From NCBI RefSeq assembly GCF_016859285.1, contig NC_053416.1:3559001-3623000 (forward strand): a stretch of DNA of 64,000 nucleotides, written 5' to 3'. How positions within the stretch are numbered: the stretch's first letter is position 1; each line of letters starts with the position of its first letter. The position numbers and the translations under genes are program-made. Under the pieces are notes generated by a model, which did not search any database, had not been told where the DNA came from, and saw only the letters and a list, made by a program, of their open reading frames with translations. This document shows, piece after piece, positions 1 to 12,450 of this stretch. Source of the DNA: Xiphias gladius. Lineage: Eukaryota; Chordata; Actinopteri; Istiophoriformes; Xiphiidae.

Positions 1-329
1 ACTGCGGTCAGACAGGGTATTGCATTCGCACTGATGGGCCCTGACATGGAGAATGAATGAGAAAAGTTGAGGAAATTAAACCGTTAGATCTAACTCATTA
101 GAAAGAAAGATCAACCACTCTAAACCAGCCGGGGACATCTGTGGCTTTTTTTTTTTTTTCAAGCAAGAAAAATAATATGTATAAAATGTATAACGCAATC
201 ACTTAATCGCTTCGACGTGTTTTGTTCTGTCTAAGAGAACGTAAACTTACAAAAAAGGCTGCCGGTCAACTGAATCTTGACTTTCCATGACAAAGTACTT
301 GTGGACTGTGTTTGTAAGTGACATTATAT

Positions 330-339
330 TAAAAAAAAG
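330..339 (-). terminator. Possible Pol III terminator of tRNA-Val
   Basis: The plus strand has an eight-base A run here, which reads as a T run on the minus strand about 26-35 bases past the 3' end of the tRNA. Pol III usually stops at four or more T residues. No closer T run is obvious on that strand. Confidence 0.45.
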
Positions 340-364
340 AAAATTATATATGCATATAAAAGTA

Positions 365-437
365 TGTTTCCGCCCGGTTTCGAACCGGGGACCTTTCGCG
401 TGTGAGGCGAACGTGATAACCACTACACTACGGAAAC
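365..437 (-). tRNA. tRNA-Val, anticodon CAC
   Basis: Read on the minus strand, these 73 bases fold as a full cloverleaf. The acceptor stem pairs GTTTCCG with CGGAAAC, the discriminator base is A, the D arm reads GTGTAGTGGTTATCAC, the anticodon loop CCTCACACG carries CAC, and the T arm has GGTTCGAAACC. It matches the canonical vertebrate tRNA-Val(CAC). The internal A box (TAGTGTAGTGG) and B box (GGTTCGAAA) of the RNA polymerase III promoter are intact. I see no intron and no encoded CCA. A run of T follows within about 40 bases on the transcribed side (plus-strand A-run near 330), consistent with a Pol III terminator. It is probably functional rather than a SINE head. Confidence 0.96.
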
Positions 438-2221
438 TGTACATAGTAATGCCGTGGCAACCCACCATTTTATCTGTACGCAAATGCTGGTAGCGATGAT
501 AACAGGATGTGGTAGTCTACATACTTTGTAAACTACAAATTAATTTAGGAAACTATTATCTCCAAGTTGCAAATAAGAACCCATAAAATGTGGCTACTGG
601 TTAACTGGCCAAATGTAAAAGCAAAATTCACCTTCTTCAGGTCAGAGATGATTGTTGTGGCTCGTTTTAAAGTTTGTTCATTCCTGCCACACTGGATGCA
701 TCTATTTGGTGGTGTGGTTAATTTCTGACACAGAATGAGTGAACGACCCTCTGACATGCTTTCCTGGCACCAGCGTCGGGTCTGAGTTTCCTCTCGACCA
801 ACACTTTAATCCAAATTCCATAAAGGCAATGATTTGGATGTGATGATCCACCGAAGCTAAAGCCTAATTTTTCCCGTACAGCCAATATTTCTAAAGCTAA
901 TGAATTTGTTGAAACCCCTACGGATACTGTTATCAAATTTAATAGAAAATTATTGACATGAAATTTACTGTCGATTTTCATACCCTCTCCCCAGGTGGAC
1001 TCTACTTATTGTGGTGACCCCTGACCTTTAAACTAGCTTCAAGCTCAGGCCCATTTCCACACTTTTACCAAATTTTTTGCTCTTCGATCTCAATGCGTTT
1101 CAGTCATTAAGTTTTTTTTTTTTCCTTCAAGTCAGGACAGAGCAGTACGAATGGGGCAGATTGTGCACTCATTGCTCAGTATCTCCAGTCCCCAGAGGAC
1201 GCATCCAGTTGTTTTTTGGAGATGCAACCGCCCGACGCCCAACGTATACCCTCCGACCAAAATCTCTGCTGAGCATTTCGATACCCAGGAGGAAAAGCCT
1301 TTTGGAAAATTCACGATCTGCTCTGAACTGGCAACCTGAGGTCTAGTCCTCAGGGCTCGAGACTCGTAGTTTTGCGGACAGGGATCATTTTCTTGTGCAC
1401 TTAAAAAGTCCTGAAAACAGCGTGTTTGATATCCACAATTTAGAAATAAAACGAAACAAAAAACTTCCCTTTTCTGTTCTTTAGGTATCTGATCATTTGT
1501 AGCAGTAACATTAAACATTAGAAATACACAAATCCTTACAAACGAGAATGTTTATTACTAATAAATTGCCAGACGACACTAGCTGAGGAGACTTACAGAG
1601 GTCTGAAGTCTGTCCAGAAAAAACTAAGCAGACATTTAACTTCAGAGTGGGTATTTCTAAAACCAATGACACTTGACAAACACAAACTAAACCAAAATAG
1701 AAACTTAAACAATTAGCTTGTTTTAAAGGGTGTTTTTGATATAACAGGAGAACCACAGTCACATGTGGTTGAGTCATTTTTCCCCATTTGATTTGACACA
1801 TCTGCATATTTTCAGATGTTACTTCCCTGGTAAATTCAGAATGTCCTGGAAGACAAGAGGCTCGCAGGCAGTTTTTTCAGTTTTAAGGAATTGCTGCTCA
1901 AGTTAAAAGTTGCTCTTGGTACAATGAACGTCACATAAAAAAGAAAAAAAAGAAGAAAAGAAAAAAAAAAAAATCAAAACGTATCATCTGAAGGGATATG
2001 AAAAAAAATTCTTTAGTTAGGCAGATAACCTCAGGTTGTCAAGTTTTTATCCTTCATTATTACAGATCACTGGATTGTGCTGCTACAAAATACCAAGAGA
2101 AATCAATACTGACTTTAATAATGACTACTGAATTTGAATTCTAAACCCAGTCAACAATTTTTAAAATCTTCCACCCCAGAACCTGGAAGCATCAGAACCA
2201 AAAAAAAATTACTGAAAACTG
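438..2221. other. Intergenic, no gene seen
   Basis: I found no conserved protein, splice pattern or RNA gene here. Short open frames on both strands (for example 1077-1346 plus and 1132-1518 minus) have no recognisable homology and overlap each other. A minus-strand AATAAA lies at 1551-1556 and could be a distal poly(A) signal for hnrnpab. The stretch is AT-rich with A-runs near 1940-1975. Confidence 0.4.
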
Positions 2222-3739
2222 TTTATTTGTCAAAAAAAGCTCCTTTACAGCGCCAAGATTTTTCAACCTGTAAAGCCAGCAAACATGTAAAATACAACCC
2301 TTACAATACATTAGAATCAAAACAGGTACCAAAAAGTACAGTAAAAATTACACTTCCATTGATGGAAATGTGGAGGGAAAAAAAAACAAACAAAAAAAAA
2401 CAAACAAAAAAAAAACACTAAAGGGAAAAGTAAAAGCTAAAAATGATAGGATTTAAAAAAAAAAAAAAAAAAGAAAAAAGAAAAAAACCAAAAAACAAAA
2501 ACTAAAAAAAACAAAAACAAACAAACAAACAAAAAAAAAAAAAAAAAAAACCCAACCAAACATGGAAAAGTTACATTTCGGATGTTTTCTGTACAAATGG
2601 TCTTCTGTCATAAAAGAGGTGGAGTTAGGGCCAGTGTGTCCGTTCAGCAGTCGGTCTCAGAGGATCACTGGAGTCCTGGAGAAAGACACACAGAACAGAA
2701 CCAGGTCACATTTTCTACTTCAAACACATGTAACGCACTGCTCAATGCTGCTCCAAAAAGGAATGGAGAATAATCTAATTCTCTCAGATGTTCAGACATT
2801 TTTGTCCCGTTTTGGAACGTTGATGCTTAGATTGGGGCGAGGACGTTTACAGGTGGATAATAAATACGTCAGGTGAATGTTGCGTCTGAGGACGACTTTG
2901 GTCAGGAACAAGAGAAAGATGTACTTAACTCTGTCAATCTAACGTCCTAAGCGTCTCATTAGACAAACCCACAACCTTCAATGAATTTTTGGGGAGCCCC
3001 AGTAGCTTAGGGGTTAAAACGCTAACCTTGAACAACAACATCCATGGTTCAAGTCCATCTGAGGACCTACGTCGCATAAAAATACCCCAAAATATACAAT
3101 TTAACTTGATTTGCAATGTTAAGTACATAAAATAAAATAAAAAAAGTTGTGTATTACAATATAGCACAGATGAGAGCCAGGGCTGGATCTAAACTACAAC
3201 GGACAAGAGACCTCTGCTGCCTGCCTGAATGGACATGTCATGCAGGAAGACACGCAGACAAACAACGATGAACGCAAGAGTCAATTCTCCTGAGGAAAGA
3301 CTGTCAATGCAAAATTGAATGGGCTCCAGCAGAGTAATGCAGAAATACAAGCGAATAAATAAATGAATAAATAAATAAATGTGTCCATTTGAAAGAAAGG
3401 AAAAAATGAAAAAAGGCTTTCCAACTTGAATGGCAGCCAAAGCGTTTTGTAGACTACTCTGAGATCTGGTACATCTTTATACTGTCACTCTGCACAACGT
3501 TGGTTAAAGTCTGAAGAGTGGACTAAAACTACAAGGTTTCTGTGTATCCTCTGGGGCTTTGCGGGTTTCATATGGAAAACTCTCCAGGATGGGAGTGTGT
3601 TTACCAACTGTCAGTCTTAAAAACTGAACTATGACTTCATGGAGATAGGATTTCAGTGCCTGTGCTTATGGGCGCCCTGACAGCATGTAAAAGGAAAGGT
3701 AGTTATAGCCATGGCATACCTTGCAATACCATGTGATCA
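2222..3739 (-). other. hnrnpab: Probable 3' UTR of hnrnpab
   Basis: This is the stretch directly downstream of the hnrnpab stop codon on the minus strand. It contains long U-rich tracts in the sense direction (plus-strand A tracts at 2370-2420, 2450-2475 and 2515-2550), typical of hnRNP A/B and D untranslated regions. A minus-strand AATAAA at 2222-2227 is a plausible poly(A) signal. A further signal at 1551-1556 cannot be excluded. A sequence resembling a 5' splice site (minus GTATGCC near 3715) hints that the 3' UTR may itself be spliced, as reported for hnRNP D genes, but I could not define the partner exon. Confidence 0.45.
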
Positions 3740-6700
3740 TCAGTATGGCTTGTAGCCTGTCTGGTGTGCCCCCCGTCTTGGGGTTTTCCCGTAGCTGGCA
3801 TTGCCCTGGTCTGTGGAGCAAGAGAGAGAATAGACGCATCAGACACCGGTTTCCATTCAGAAAGTGCCCGAGTATTCCACCTGCTCTGTCTTGAGCTGGG
3901 CCAACCTCAATCCTGTACTCGACAAAGACATGACACTGGCGTCGAGTTACGCGCCATAAGACAGCGAACGGGCACATTTCCAAAAAATGTCAAACTATTC
4001 CGATAAACAATGTTTACACTCTCACGGTCTGACGGTAGATGGTTGAAGCCAATCCCTTTTGGTTGCGTTTTAAATAATTCGACGTGCATTCCTGTTTACA
4101 TACAGTGAGCTGCGAGGGGACGCTACAAAAAGTTAAAACTAACAGACACAAACTGAAGGTCTTAATTTGGCAATGCTTCCTCAGACTACAGCATTTTGAG
4201 TGTTTAAAAAAAAAAAAAAAAAAAATCTAAAATCAATATTGATGCACCAACACAATATATTGTATTTGCAACAATATTCACCATATTCAACAGTATTGGC
4301 CAGATGTGACGTATTTCTCCCAATACGTTGTGAGGACTTTTATGGGATTTGGAAAGAAAAAAAAAAAAAAAAAAGCCATTGTGCAGTTAGTCTGTACCTT
4401 AACTTAAGTTTAAGCATCAGTGGAGAAAAATGTGGACCAATGCATCACTAATCTCCGTGTTGAAGTACTGCATATAGTCAGTTGCGTATGACGGTTTGTG
4501 TGTGCACTTACTGTAATCATATCCGGGACCATATCCATAGTAACCAGAAGAGTAGTCATAGTTGCCATAGCCGCTGTATCCACTGTAGCCATAGCCTTGG
4601 TTACCGTATCCCTGGTTCCAGTAGTTTCCATAGCCCTGGTTCCAGCCCTGGTTCTGACCTGAGACACAAAACCACATAAAAGCTCTGGAAAGGAACTTTT
4701 CTTACAACTAAAACCACAAAATCCATAAAACCACTGTAAAAGTTTTTAATTTGATGTTCAGGTTACCGTGGTTTCTGCCAAAAAAAAAAAAAGTCACTAA
4801 AGGAATGTGAGACATTTTGGATCACTGTCAGCAAAAGGGCTTATTAGACAGGCATTTATTTCATTGTACATAAAGTAAGTCAAACTCTGGCCTCTGCTTT
4901 GTGCTGATTGGTCACAAAGATGTCTGACCTTTTACTTTACAGACCAGTTGTCGAATTCTCCCACAGCAGGTGATAAGCCAACAACTGAATGACAACAGGT
5001 GAAGCTGATCAAGTTTTACAGGCGGATTTGGGGTCAATGATCCAAGTTATTTAAATGTTTCTCCGGGGATATTTAAAATGTTTACGTCCCCCGACTTATT
5101 TACAGATCCATGAAACAAGAACCGTGTCTAGTGTTTCGTTCCCTTTTCACCTGGTCATACTATTCTTCTCCACAACAAGCCGGTTGTGTGGGGTGAGTCG
5201 CATTTTGGCATGTTTTTATGCCAAATTTTGACAATGCTTTCTGCTTTCGAGCCAGTAGAAAAGGCTACAGATTTTAGGGCATCCCACTTTGGGACCACTC
5301 AACGTTTACTTGATCAGACCCAGAAAGCCCTGCAAAACACAAAACAGAAAAAAAAATTCAGGAGAGATTCAGGAGGTGCAGACTCCTCATCCTTACCTCC
5401 ACGGCCCCTGCCCCCCCGGCCTCCATAGCCGCCGCCACGGCCTGCTCCATACTGCTGCTGCTGATACACCTCCTTTGGCTGAGCGATCTTCAGCTCACAC
5501 TGAGGAGGAGATGCAAACAACACACACATGGTGAGAACCAGTGACCCTCCAGTAGCAGGGTGGCATCATGAATCATCCTTTGCTGCTGAGGTAAAACTGT
5601 GTGTGTATACATACCCTGCCCCCCTGGATGTTGTGGTATTTCTTCTCCAGACACTTCTTGACGCTTGCTTCCTCTTTGTATGTGATGAAGATAAAACCCC
5701 TCCTTTTCTTTGATTTGGGGTCAATGGGAAGCTCAATGGTTTCGATCTGGAAGGAGTAGAAGAGGATGGAGGTACCCGTGTTAAAATGCTTTGGTCAAAA
5801 ACAACACATACAATTTTCACTTAGCCAGATGTCTTCTACTAGTACTTTTAAACCAAAACCAGTCTGACTGGTTCCTGTAGTTTGCTGTCCTACAATAATT
5901 AAAATCAGACACTTCACATTTAGGCTCAACTTTTACGAATTCTGGTTAACGCTACTATAACATGAGCTCTTTTTCCATAGGAAGCCTGTCCTCAGATGAA
6001 CCTGCACTCGGTTTCAATCAGCCACTTGTTCACTAGACGGGAGCTTGACTAGGAAAGACACCTGTGCCCGGCTCAAGGATTGGGCTGATTAAACAACATG
6101 ATTTTGTGGGAGTCATAGGATTAAAATTGAATAAACCATCCTCCCTAAAAATGATCAGTCACATTCCCCTAAATGCCACTATGCATCCAGGCTTCTGGTA
6201 TAAACATTTAACATCACACCGCCGAGCACAGAGCGCGTCTGTGTTCAATCTGGAGGTCTAGTGTGTTGTTTTGTGGCTCTGTCCGTTAAAACCAACCTCT
6301 CCGAAGGCCCCGAAATATTCCCGGATAGTGTCCTCAGTCGCCTCAGGGTTCAAACCTCCGACAAAGATTTTCTTGACGGGCTCCTTCTTCATGGCCATCG
6401 CCCTCTTGGGGTCGATCTGACGTCCGTCGAGTCTGTGTTCCTTCTGCTCCAGCACCTGCAGATGCACGCGTGTACACGTACACACACACACGTACACGTT
6501 ATTAACATGGAACACTACTACACAGCAATTTAACTAATGATGGAGCAGGAACATGGAAAGATGCTCTTGCACCTTGTGAGAAAGAAAGAACAGTTTAGAA
6601 TGGCATGGCAACATCTGACCACCGATTTGAAGAGCGGCACCAAGTGACAAATTATTTTAAGCTACACAGAAGTCAGCACATGATTGCTCTTTGTTACTAT

Positions 6701-7780
6701 TAAAGAACTGTTTGCCGATTAAAGCCTAATTGGATGTCAGTCACAACATGTTAATCAGACATTATCTGCTTGCAATACATTTGTGTTAACAAAAGGGCCA
6801 CTGTCTGTGTGTAACAAAAACCCAGTTCACTCCATGACCTTTCTGGTGCATGCCAAGAATCAAATTACCCAAATAGATAACTGACATAGATCCAGGTGTT
6901 AATCACGTTCAGTTAAAAATCAGGCATCATCATGCCGTCAGTATTGCCCTAATCGGATCATAACAGAACTATTAGTCTGTATGATTGTGTGTTGACCGAC
7001 TTGTGTGACATGATTACATGAGACACAGCTGTCAGGTAATCAGAGCGGGCTCACCTTGTCCACGCTGGCAGAGTCTTTGAAAAGAACGAAGCCAAAGCCT
7101 CTGGATCGGCCAGTGTTGGAGTCCATCTTGATGGTGCAGTCCGACACCTCACCGAACTTACTGAAGTAATCCTTCAGGTCCTTTTTACTCGTGTCCCAGC
7201 TGAGGCCGCCCACGAACATTTTGCTGCAAACACAGGGACAGAGTGCCGCTTTATTACTCTTGTATACCGCTTATTGCAAAGGTAACCTTAGCTGATACAG
7301 AACACATGAGATCAGTGTGTACTTTTTGCTTAACTCTTATTTCTCGTATAAATCGGTATGTGATTTGTTTTGTGAGTATTTTTGCATTCAGCTTCTTGGG
7401 AACTTTATGCACAATTGTATCTGGAGGCCCAGCAACTGAGATCAACTGGAAAAACTGACTAATTTTACTTGTACTTTCTTTTTGTACCCATTATCAGTAA
7501 GATCCCAGCAAAATCCAAGTGAAGCTTCCAGTTAGCCAGAAGTGAAACTATCTACCAAAAGGTGCTTATACATGTTAAATGTGAACAGTCTAAGGAAAAA
7601 TGACAACACTCACCCAGCATCCTCCTCTCCTTTGCTGGCATCAATCTTGCCTCCATCTGTGCCATTGTCCTGGCCATCCTCTCCACCCATCAGCTCCTGC
7701 TCGGCTCCGTTCTGGTCCTCCTCTCCCTCGTTGCCGTTCTGCTCCGATGTCTCCATGAGCAGTGTCTCAGCGTCTGACAT
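3740..7780 (-). CDS. hnrnpab: hnrnpab, heterogeneous nuclear ribonucleoprotein A/B (spliced, 315 aa)
   Basis: RNA-binding protein of the hnRNP A/B-D family, which acts in mRNA packaging, splicing, transport and stability in nucleus and cytoplasm. Coding exons in order: 7614-7780, 7055-7223, 6297-6455, 5615-5746, 5397-5499, 4512-4658 and 3740-3810. All have GT-AG borders and sum to 948 bases with an intact frame. The N-terminus is acidic (residues 1-56, ending [12 protein letters not shown]). RRM1 runs about 57-130, with RNP2 MFVGGL at 58 and RNP1 RGFGFVLF at 97. RRM2 runs about 141-210, with IFVGGL at 142 and RGFIFITY near 181. The motif [12 protein letters not shown], then RGG-rich and [11 protein letters not shown] repeats, follow, with an end in [17 protein letters not shown] and PEATED favour HNRNPAB over HNRNPD. 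The start is the ATG at 7778-7780, seven codons before a second in-frame Met. The paralogue letter (a or b) cannot be assigned. Confidence 0.95.
4512..4658 (-). other. hnrnpab: Probable cassette exon of hnrnpab (Gly/Tyr-rich)
   Basis: This exon is 147 bases, a multiple of three, and both flanking introns have the same phase (1). Skipping it would therefore keep the frame and remove 49 residues of the Gly/Tyr-rich domain. In mammals HNRNPAB makes two isoforms differing by a comparable Gly/Tyr-rich exon. I infer the same arrangement here from phase and position; the sequence alone does not show use of the skip. Confidence 0.6.
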
Positions 7781-7803
7781 TGTGACGGTGGGCTTTTCAA
7801 GAG

Positions 7804-9400
7804 ACTGCAACAGGACAAGACAATCTGAGTGACCCTATAGTTGAAAGGATAGTAGCCAGAGCAGCAGCAAAGAATGAGTAGAAAGAGTGCATGAACGCAA
7901 AAACACAAAAGATAACCAGTTTTAGTATTAAACTACCTTGTGGGAAGACAGCTGGCAACAAATAAATGACATTGTTTTTATTACTAGATCTTTGATATGT
8001 ACTGATCTGAAAAAGTTTTAATAGTTTAAAGCATGTTGCACAATCAAGCCTTGTAGGGCAACAACTAACAATTATATTAAATATTTTAATAATTTGCTGA
8101 TTTTTTTCTTGTTTTTGATTAACCGGTTAATCATTTAGTGTATGAAACATGGAAAAAAACTGCTAAAAACAAAACAAAAAAAAATTCACTGAGCACATGT
8201 CTTCAAATGCCCGATTAATCTATTTACAATGAGATATGACAAAGTAATAGAGCAAATTCTCTTTTCAGAAGGTTGAAATCTGCAAGTATTTGGCATTTTT
8301 TTAAGATTCATTTTTGAAAATTAAAAGATTAATCGATCATCAAAACAGTTGTTTTTCTCTTGATCCAAAGTTGATCGACTAACTGATTCAGCTCTAAAAC
8401 CTTGCATCATAATTGTAATAATTGCAAGAGGCGCTAAGAAATTCAAATGGTATTATTTCACTATTCATTTGCGCTTGCTTATTTATTTTAATTCAGAACA
8501 TTCATTGTAAAAACCGTTGAAGTGAAAAGCTACAGTTCCGGAGGCAATTTGTATGCTTACATACAGTTAATAACATTTCTTTATCTTTTTTATTAACCAT
8601 ATCCTCCATATATTTGTAATCATACCCCTAATCTAACATCAGTATTGTGACAGTAGCTGGTAACAGGTAAACACCGTTAAATATTTACTTGTTCACAAAG
8701 ACAAAAAGCAGTGAACCGGCGTGAATCTCCATGTTAAGGGTTTAAGCGGACCGCGCTTTGCTCCGTTAACGCTCGGGAGCGAGTGCAGGCCCGGCTAGTA
8801 GCTAGGCTGCTGGATCTGAATAAAATAACAAGTAAAAAAAAAAAACTCCCGGTAAGTGTCGTAAGTAGAATCTCGTTTACTGCCCAAAAAGCACAAGTGC
8901 TTCATTTCCCCTACAGTCGGTGGACGCGCTTTTCGTTTAGTGTAATAACCGCGTTAAACTACATTAGCATCACCGCGGCTAGCAGACATCTAGCCAGAAT
9001 TACTGCACACAAGAGGACACCGCACAGATAAAAGCGGGCCGATGCGAAACACCACAGTGAAATGTGTCGCTACGCCAATGGCTGTACTTCCTCGCCTATG
9101 TTTCACTACGCAACTAAAAACAAGAAAGCGTGCTTACTTTAAGGGAAAATACCAGAGACGCCGAATCGCTACTCAAAATGGACACTCTCCAAATTCGCCG
9201 CTAACTCGTGGCAACATATATACGACCGGATATGACCGAGCACTGAGGCACGTCTCAATGACAGGGTCTGTGATTGGACAAGAGACGCTTCTGTTCGAAT
9301 AACGGCGTCGTATTATTGGCCGGTTTTCCGCATCGATGAAAAAAACAGTAAATGAAGCAGCCAAGTGTACTTCCTGCTTCCGGTCCCTTCTCCGCTCTGC
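7804..9400 (-). promoter_or_regulatory. hnrnpab: hnrnpab 5' intron, candidate leader exon and promoter
   Basis: An acceptor (minus ...CCTGTTGCAG) ends at 7805, 24 bases before the ATG, so a noncoding first exon should lie upstream. A good donor (minus GTAAGC) lies at 9131-9136, with a GC-rich leader above it. Further upstream on the minus strand are two CCAAT boxes (9272-9277 and 9315-9319) and an ETS-like CTTCCGG near 9375. CpG density rises across about 8700-9420. This looks like a TATA-less housekeeping promoter near 9200-9380. The transcription start cannot be fixed from sequence alone. Confidence 0.5.
8040..8400. repeat. Interspersed repeat with ATTAATCGAT ends, copy 1
   Basis: An AT-rich block bounded by GATTAACCGGTTAATCATT-like and GATTAATCGATCATC sequences, with a degenerate 'diet' of phrases such as TGTCTTCAAATG and AATCTATTTACAATGAGATATGACAAA (given here in part). 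I recognise the pattern as an abundant percomorph repeat of unsettled class. Related copies are at about 29090-29480, 35820-36030, 42600-42740 and 46930-47180. Family assignment is from memory. Confidence 0.5.
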
Positions 9401-9620
9401 GAGCTGTTGTTAAGTGTTTAATGAGACATTTTTTTGAATGATGTGACAATGGATAATGCTTTTATTTTTATTTTTCGATGAGTAAGAAAAAGATCTCTGA
9501 AGCGGTTTTTCACCAGTTTCTATTTCAGTGAAGACAACTGAACTAGCAGGCATGGTCGGATTCATCTCCCGAGGGGCCAAAATGTATTGTAGGGCCCTTG
9601 TTGACGTCCACTCATACCAT

Positions 9621-10092
9621 GTCCACACTAAGCCGGCTAAATTCGTAAACGCATCTTTTTCCTCTACATTTTGGCCCTGCGTCCACACTTAAATGGTGTT
9701 TTTCTCCCTCGTAAACACTGATATTTTCCACAAAAAAAAAAAACCAAACAGCCTCCGCAGCGTTACAAATCTGAAAAGTCCAGCGTGGCTTTGTAGTGTA
9801 CGCAGTGAAGACAGAGCTTCGTAGAAACGCGGTTATATCAGTGAGCGAACAGATGGTGGCAGTGGCGTCGCGTTTTACTGCAATACAATGCGCGAAAACA
9901 GAAACAGGATGCCGTTTTTTTTTTTTTTTTCTTGGCTTGTTTCTGTGGCTGGCTCGCTCGTCTGTCCTCCGCTCCTGGCCAGTAGGGGGAGCAATTCCCG
10001 TCGTAGCGTTTTAATGTGGACAAAAGTAATTGCAGAAACGAGCCGAAACGCACGAAAACAGCATTTTAGAATTTAGCTGCCTTAGTGTAGAC
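9621..10092. mobile_element. Possible MITE with imperfect terminal inverted repeats
   Basis: The left end reads GTCCACACTAAGCCGGCTAA (9621-9640) followed by ATTCGTAAA. The reverse complement of the right end (about 10064-10092) reads GTCTACACTAAGGCAGCTAA followed by ATTCTAAAA. About 25 of 29 positions match, so these are imperfect terminal inverted repeats around roughly 470 bp with no long open frame. This fits a nonautonomous DNA transposon. Target-site duplication was not resolved and the superfamily is unknown. Confidence 0.5.
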
Positions 10093-11184
10093 GAAGCCTT
10101 AGTGATGAGCGGATGAGGCCTTATAAAGCTTTCGGGCTTTCTGTCTGTCTGCGCTGAAAAAAAAAAAAAGAGTTGTCTCTTTCGTATCTCAAACCGTCAA
10201 GCGGCAGCGTTTGGTGGTTTGAAAAAGTAATTACAGTAGCCCTGCAAGACTGGGGCCCAATCACTACAACACCTCACTGATTTTAACTGTTTTTGTCTCT
10301 TATGTGTGAAATAAAAGTCCAAGAAGCCAGGCGAGTTACTATTAACTATTATTTCTGTAATCCTTTTGTTCAGAAGCGTTGCATTAAATGTAGATGTCAC
10401 TGATCAATATGTCACAGTAAAATAATGAATAAATGGCATTTTCCAAAAAGCCTCTGTATAAAATCTCTTTTTTGACAAAATATTCATGTGCTTTATTGGT
10501 GGGCTCATGTTTTAACTTCATACGATATTTGCATTAGAGAATGATTTGCATGAAAGGTGGAAGTGATCTGATACTGAGTGTTTTTCTAGTGTACATAGTC
10601 ATGTGTCTCAGTTGTTCTCTCTTCTTTCCCGTCCAATGTGCGTTATATGCCAACCCTCCCTCTCATGTATTATTACCATTTGAATAACAGAGCTGGTCGT
10701 GCCGTCTTGTAGGCGTTTCAAGAATCACCACAGATACTTCTAACCATCTGAATCAGAAAATATTCAGTACGCTGCACGATAAAAAAGGTTTTTGTCTCTT
10801 TTCCCAAGTCTATTTCCTATTCCGAGCACAGGCCTTCCCAAGTTGATTCCAGCTGGAAGCCGCTGTGGAATGGCATCAACCCCCAACCAGCTCTATCTGT
10901 GTTTCCCGTGTCTCTGTACTTTATTTCTGTCAAATAAAGGCAAGAATATCTTCCTTAAAAAAAATTTAAAAGATTGCAGCCAAAAATTACACCTCTCTTG
11001 TACGACAGGGGACGAAAACTTGAACCATTTTATTTTCAGGCAGCACCAAATAATGTGAGGCCAAAATGATTAAATATAGTTAAAAGATGTGAGAGCGCTG
11101 CGGTCACATGAAACCCAGCAAAACTGGCAAATCCTGGGGCTCAGGGTGAGCGTGTTGTTGCCACCGACTGCTTCACCTTGGCAA

Positions 11185-11919
11185 CATCAACTATATCTGC
11201 CGTCCAGGGGCAAGTCGAGGCATGACCTGAGGTATGGCCACACACGCACGGTAAAGTGTAGCTGTGGAGACGGTTGTGTTTCTCCGGCAGTGGTCACTTG
11301 TGAACGGAGCGGTGAGAACTGCAGCGACCACAGGTAAGAACACGGCTCCCGTCCCTTCACATACATGCGCATTTTATACAGCGGAGCAAAAATCCCCGTC
11401 AGTTACAGTGCTGTTGTCTTCACGAGTGCAAAAAAAGGGTCTCAAGTTCTGCTTGCCCGACCCTGCTGCCATGGACATCAGCATGTGGTCACAATGTGTG
11501 CAACGTGATGATCAAGGCAGCACGTTAACAGCCAATCAGATTCCTGCTTCCTTGCCACCCTTCCAATGCGATTCAGCCTCATGAAGTTCAAAACAACTTG
11601 GATCAACATCTCTAAAAAAAAAAAAAAAAAATCACTGACTGGAGTGTGGCAGCCTCAGTCATTGGTAAAACTCTGGAGTCATTGTTTTCTATTATTTTTG
11701 ACTAACATTACCTCAATATTTGCTAATCTCCCTTTACCGGCTATGTTAACTTGTTAAGGGGCCAGTGTTGTAGAGGAGGAAAAAAAAAAAAAGACAAACC
11801 GTGGCCTATTCCCGGTGTGAAAGAGCATGAAAGTGATGGCGGAGTTTTCCAGACAGAATTTCAACTCGGCATCTGAGGAATCAAGTTTTTTTCTTTCTGT
11901 TAAAAATTAACACTGCCTT
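11185..11919. repeat. 735-bp direct repeat, copy A (intergenic)
   Basis: This block is nearly identical to 14444-15195 in the same orientation. Both begin CATCAACTATATCTGCCGTC and end ...ACTGCCTT. Differences are few point changes, short indels and the lengths of two A-runs and one T-run. Flanks differ completely on both sides. It contains an open frame of 106 codons on the plus strand (11264-11584) with no recognisable homology. That frame survives in copy B with one substitution, which at this identity is not evidence of coding. Confidence 0.9.
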
Positions 11920-12164
11920 CCAAACTTAAACCAGGAGGAAAAATACAAACAACCCCGTCTGGGACCGGTAGGTTACTTAAATCTGATTTTCATAATTTTT
12001 TTGTATTGTTTGTCTTTTATCATAAGCTCTCTTGTAAACTGCTATTTATATTTCATGTCTGCATGACAAAAACTGCACACATTGAAGAAAAAAAAAACAA
12101 AAACAAAAAAAATGGTATTAAAATGTGGTGACCGGATACTTTATCAAAACTTTAACAAAGCCTT

Positions 12165-12450
12165 AAAGGAATATTTCAGACTATTTCTGGGCTGGGGCCA
12201 GTAACTTTGGGGAGTCTCCACTGGTCGCCAGAGCCAGGAAACAGTCTGGCACAGAACCACCTGTAAAACGGTGAATTCTTTTTGTAAGTCAGTTTACATT
12301 CGGATTAGTTTAACAAGATGTAACGCGCCAATTAGTGAGCTTTACAGAAGCCTGTAGGCGGATTTTATCTTCGGACTCAGCCAGTCTCACGTTTCAAGTC
12401 ATTGTGCTAAGCTAAGCTGATCCTCTGCTGGCCCTAGCCGTATATGTACT
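12165..12450. repeat. TTAGCTTAGC-type interspersed repeat, copy 1
   Basis: The block carries phrases found in a common percomorph repeat: a start like AAAGGAATATTTCAGACTAT, then GGAGTCTCCACTGGTCGCC, TTAGTGAGCTTTACAG and an end at GTGCTAAGCTAAGCTGA. Other copies in this window are at about 34410-34720, 41390-42080 and 45630-46210. The class is not settled by this sequence. Confidence 0.5.

Noticed and set aside
11264-11584. 106-codon plus-strand frame repeated at 14523-14843
   Set aside because: It is preserved only because the whole 735-bp block is duplicated; no homology, and an equally long shadow frame exists on the other strand.
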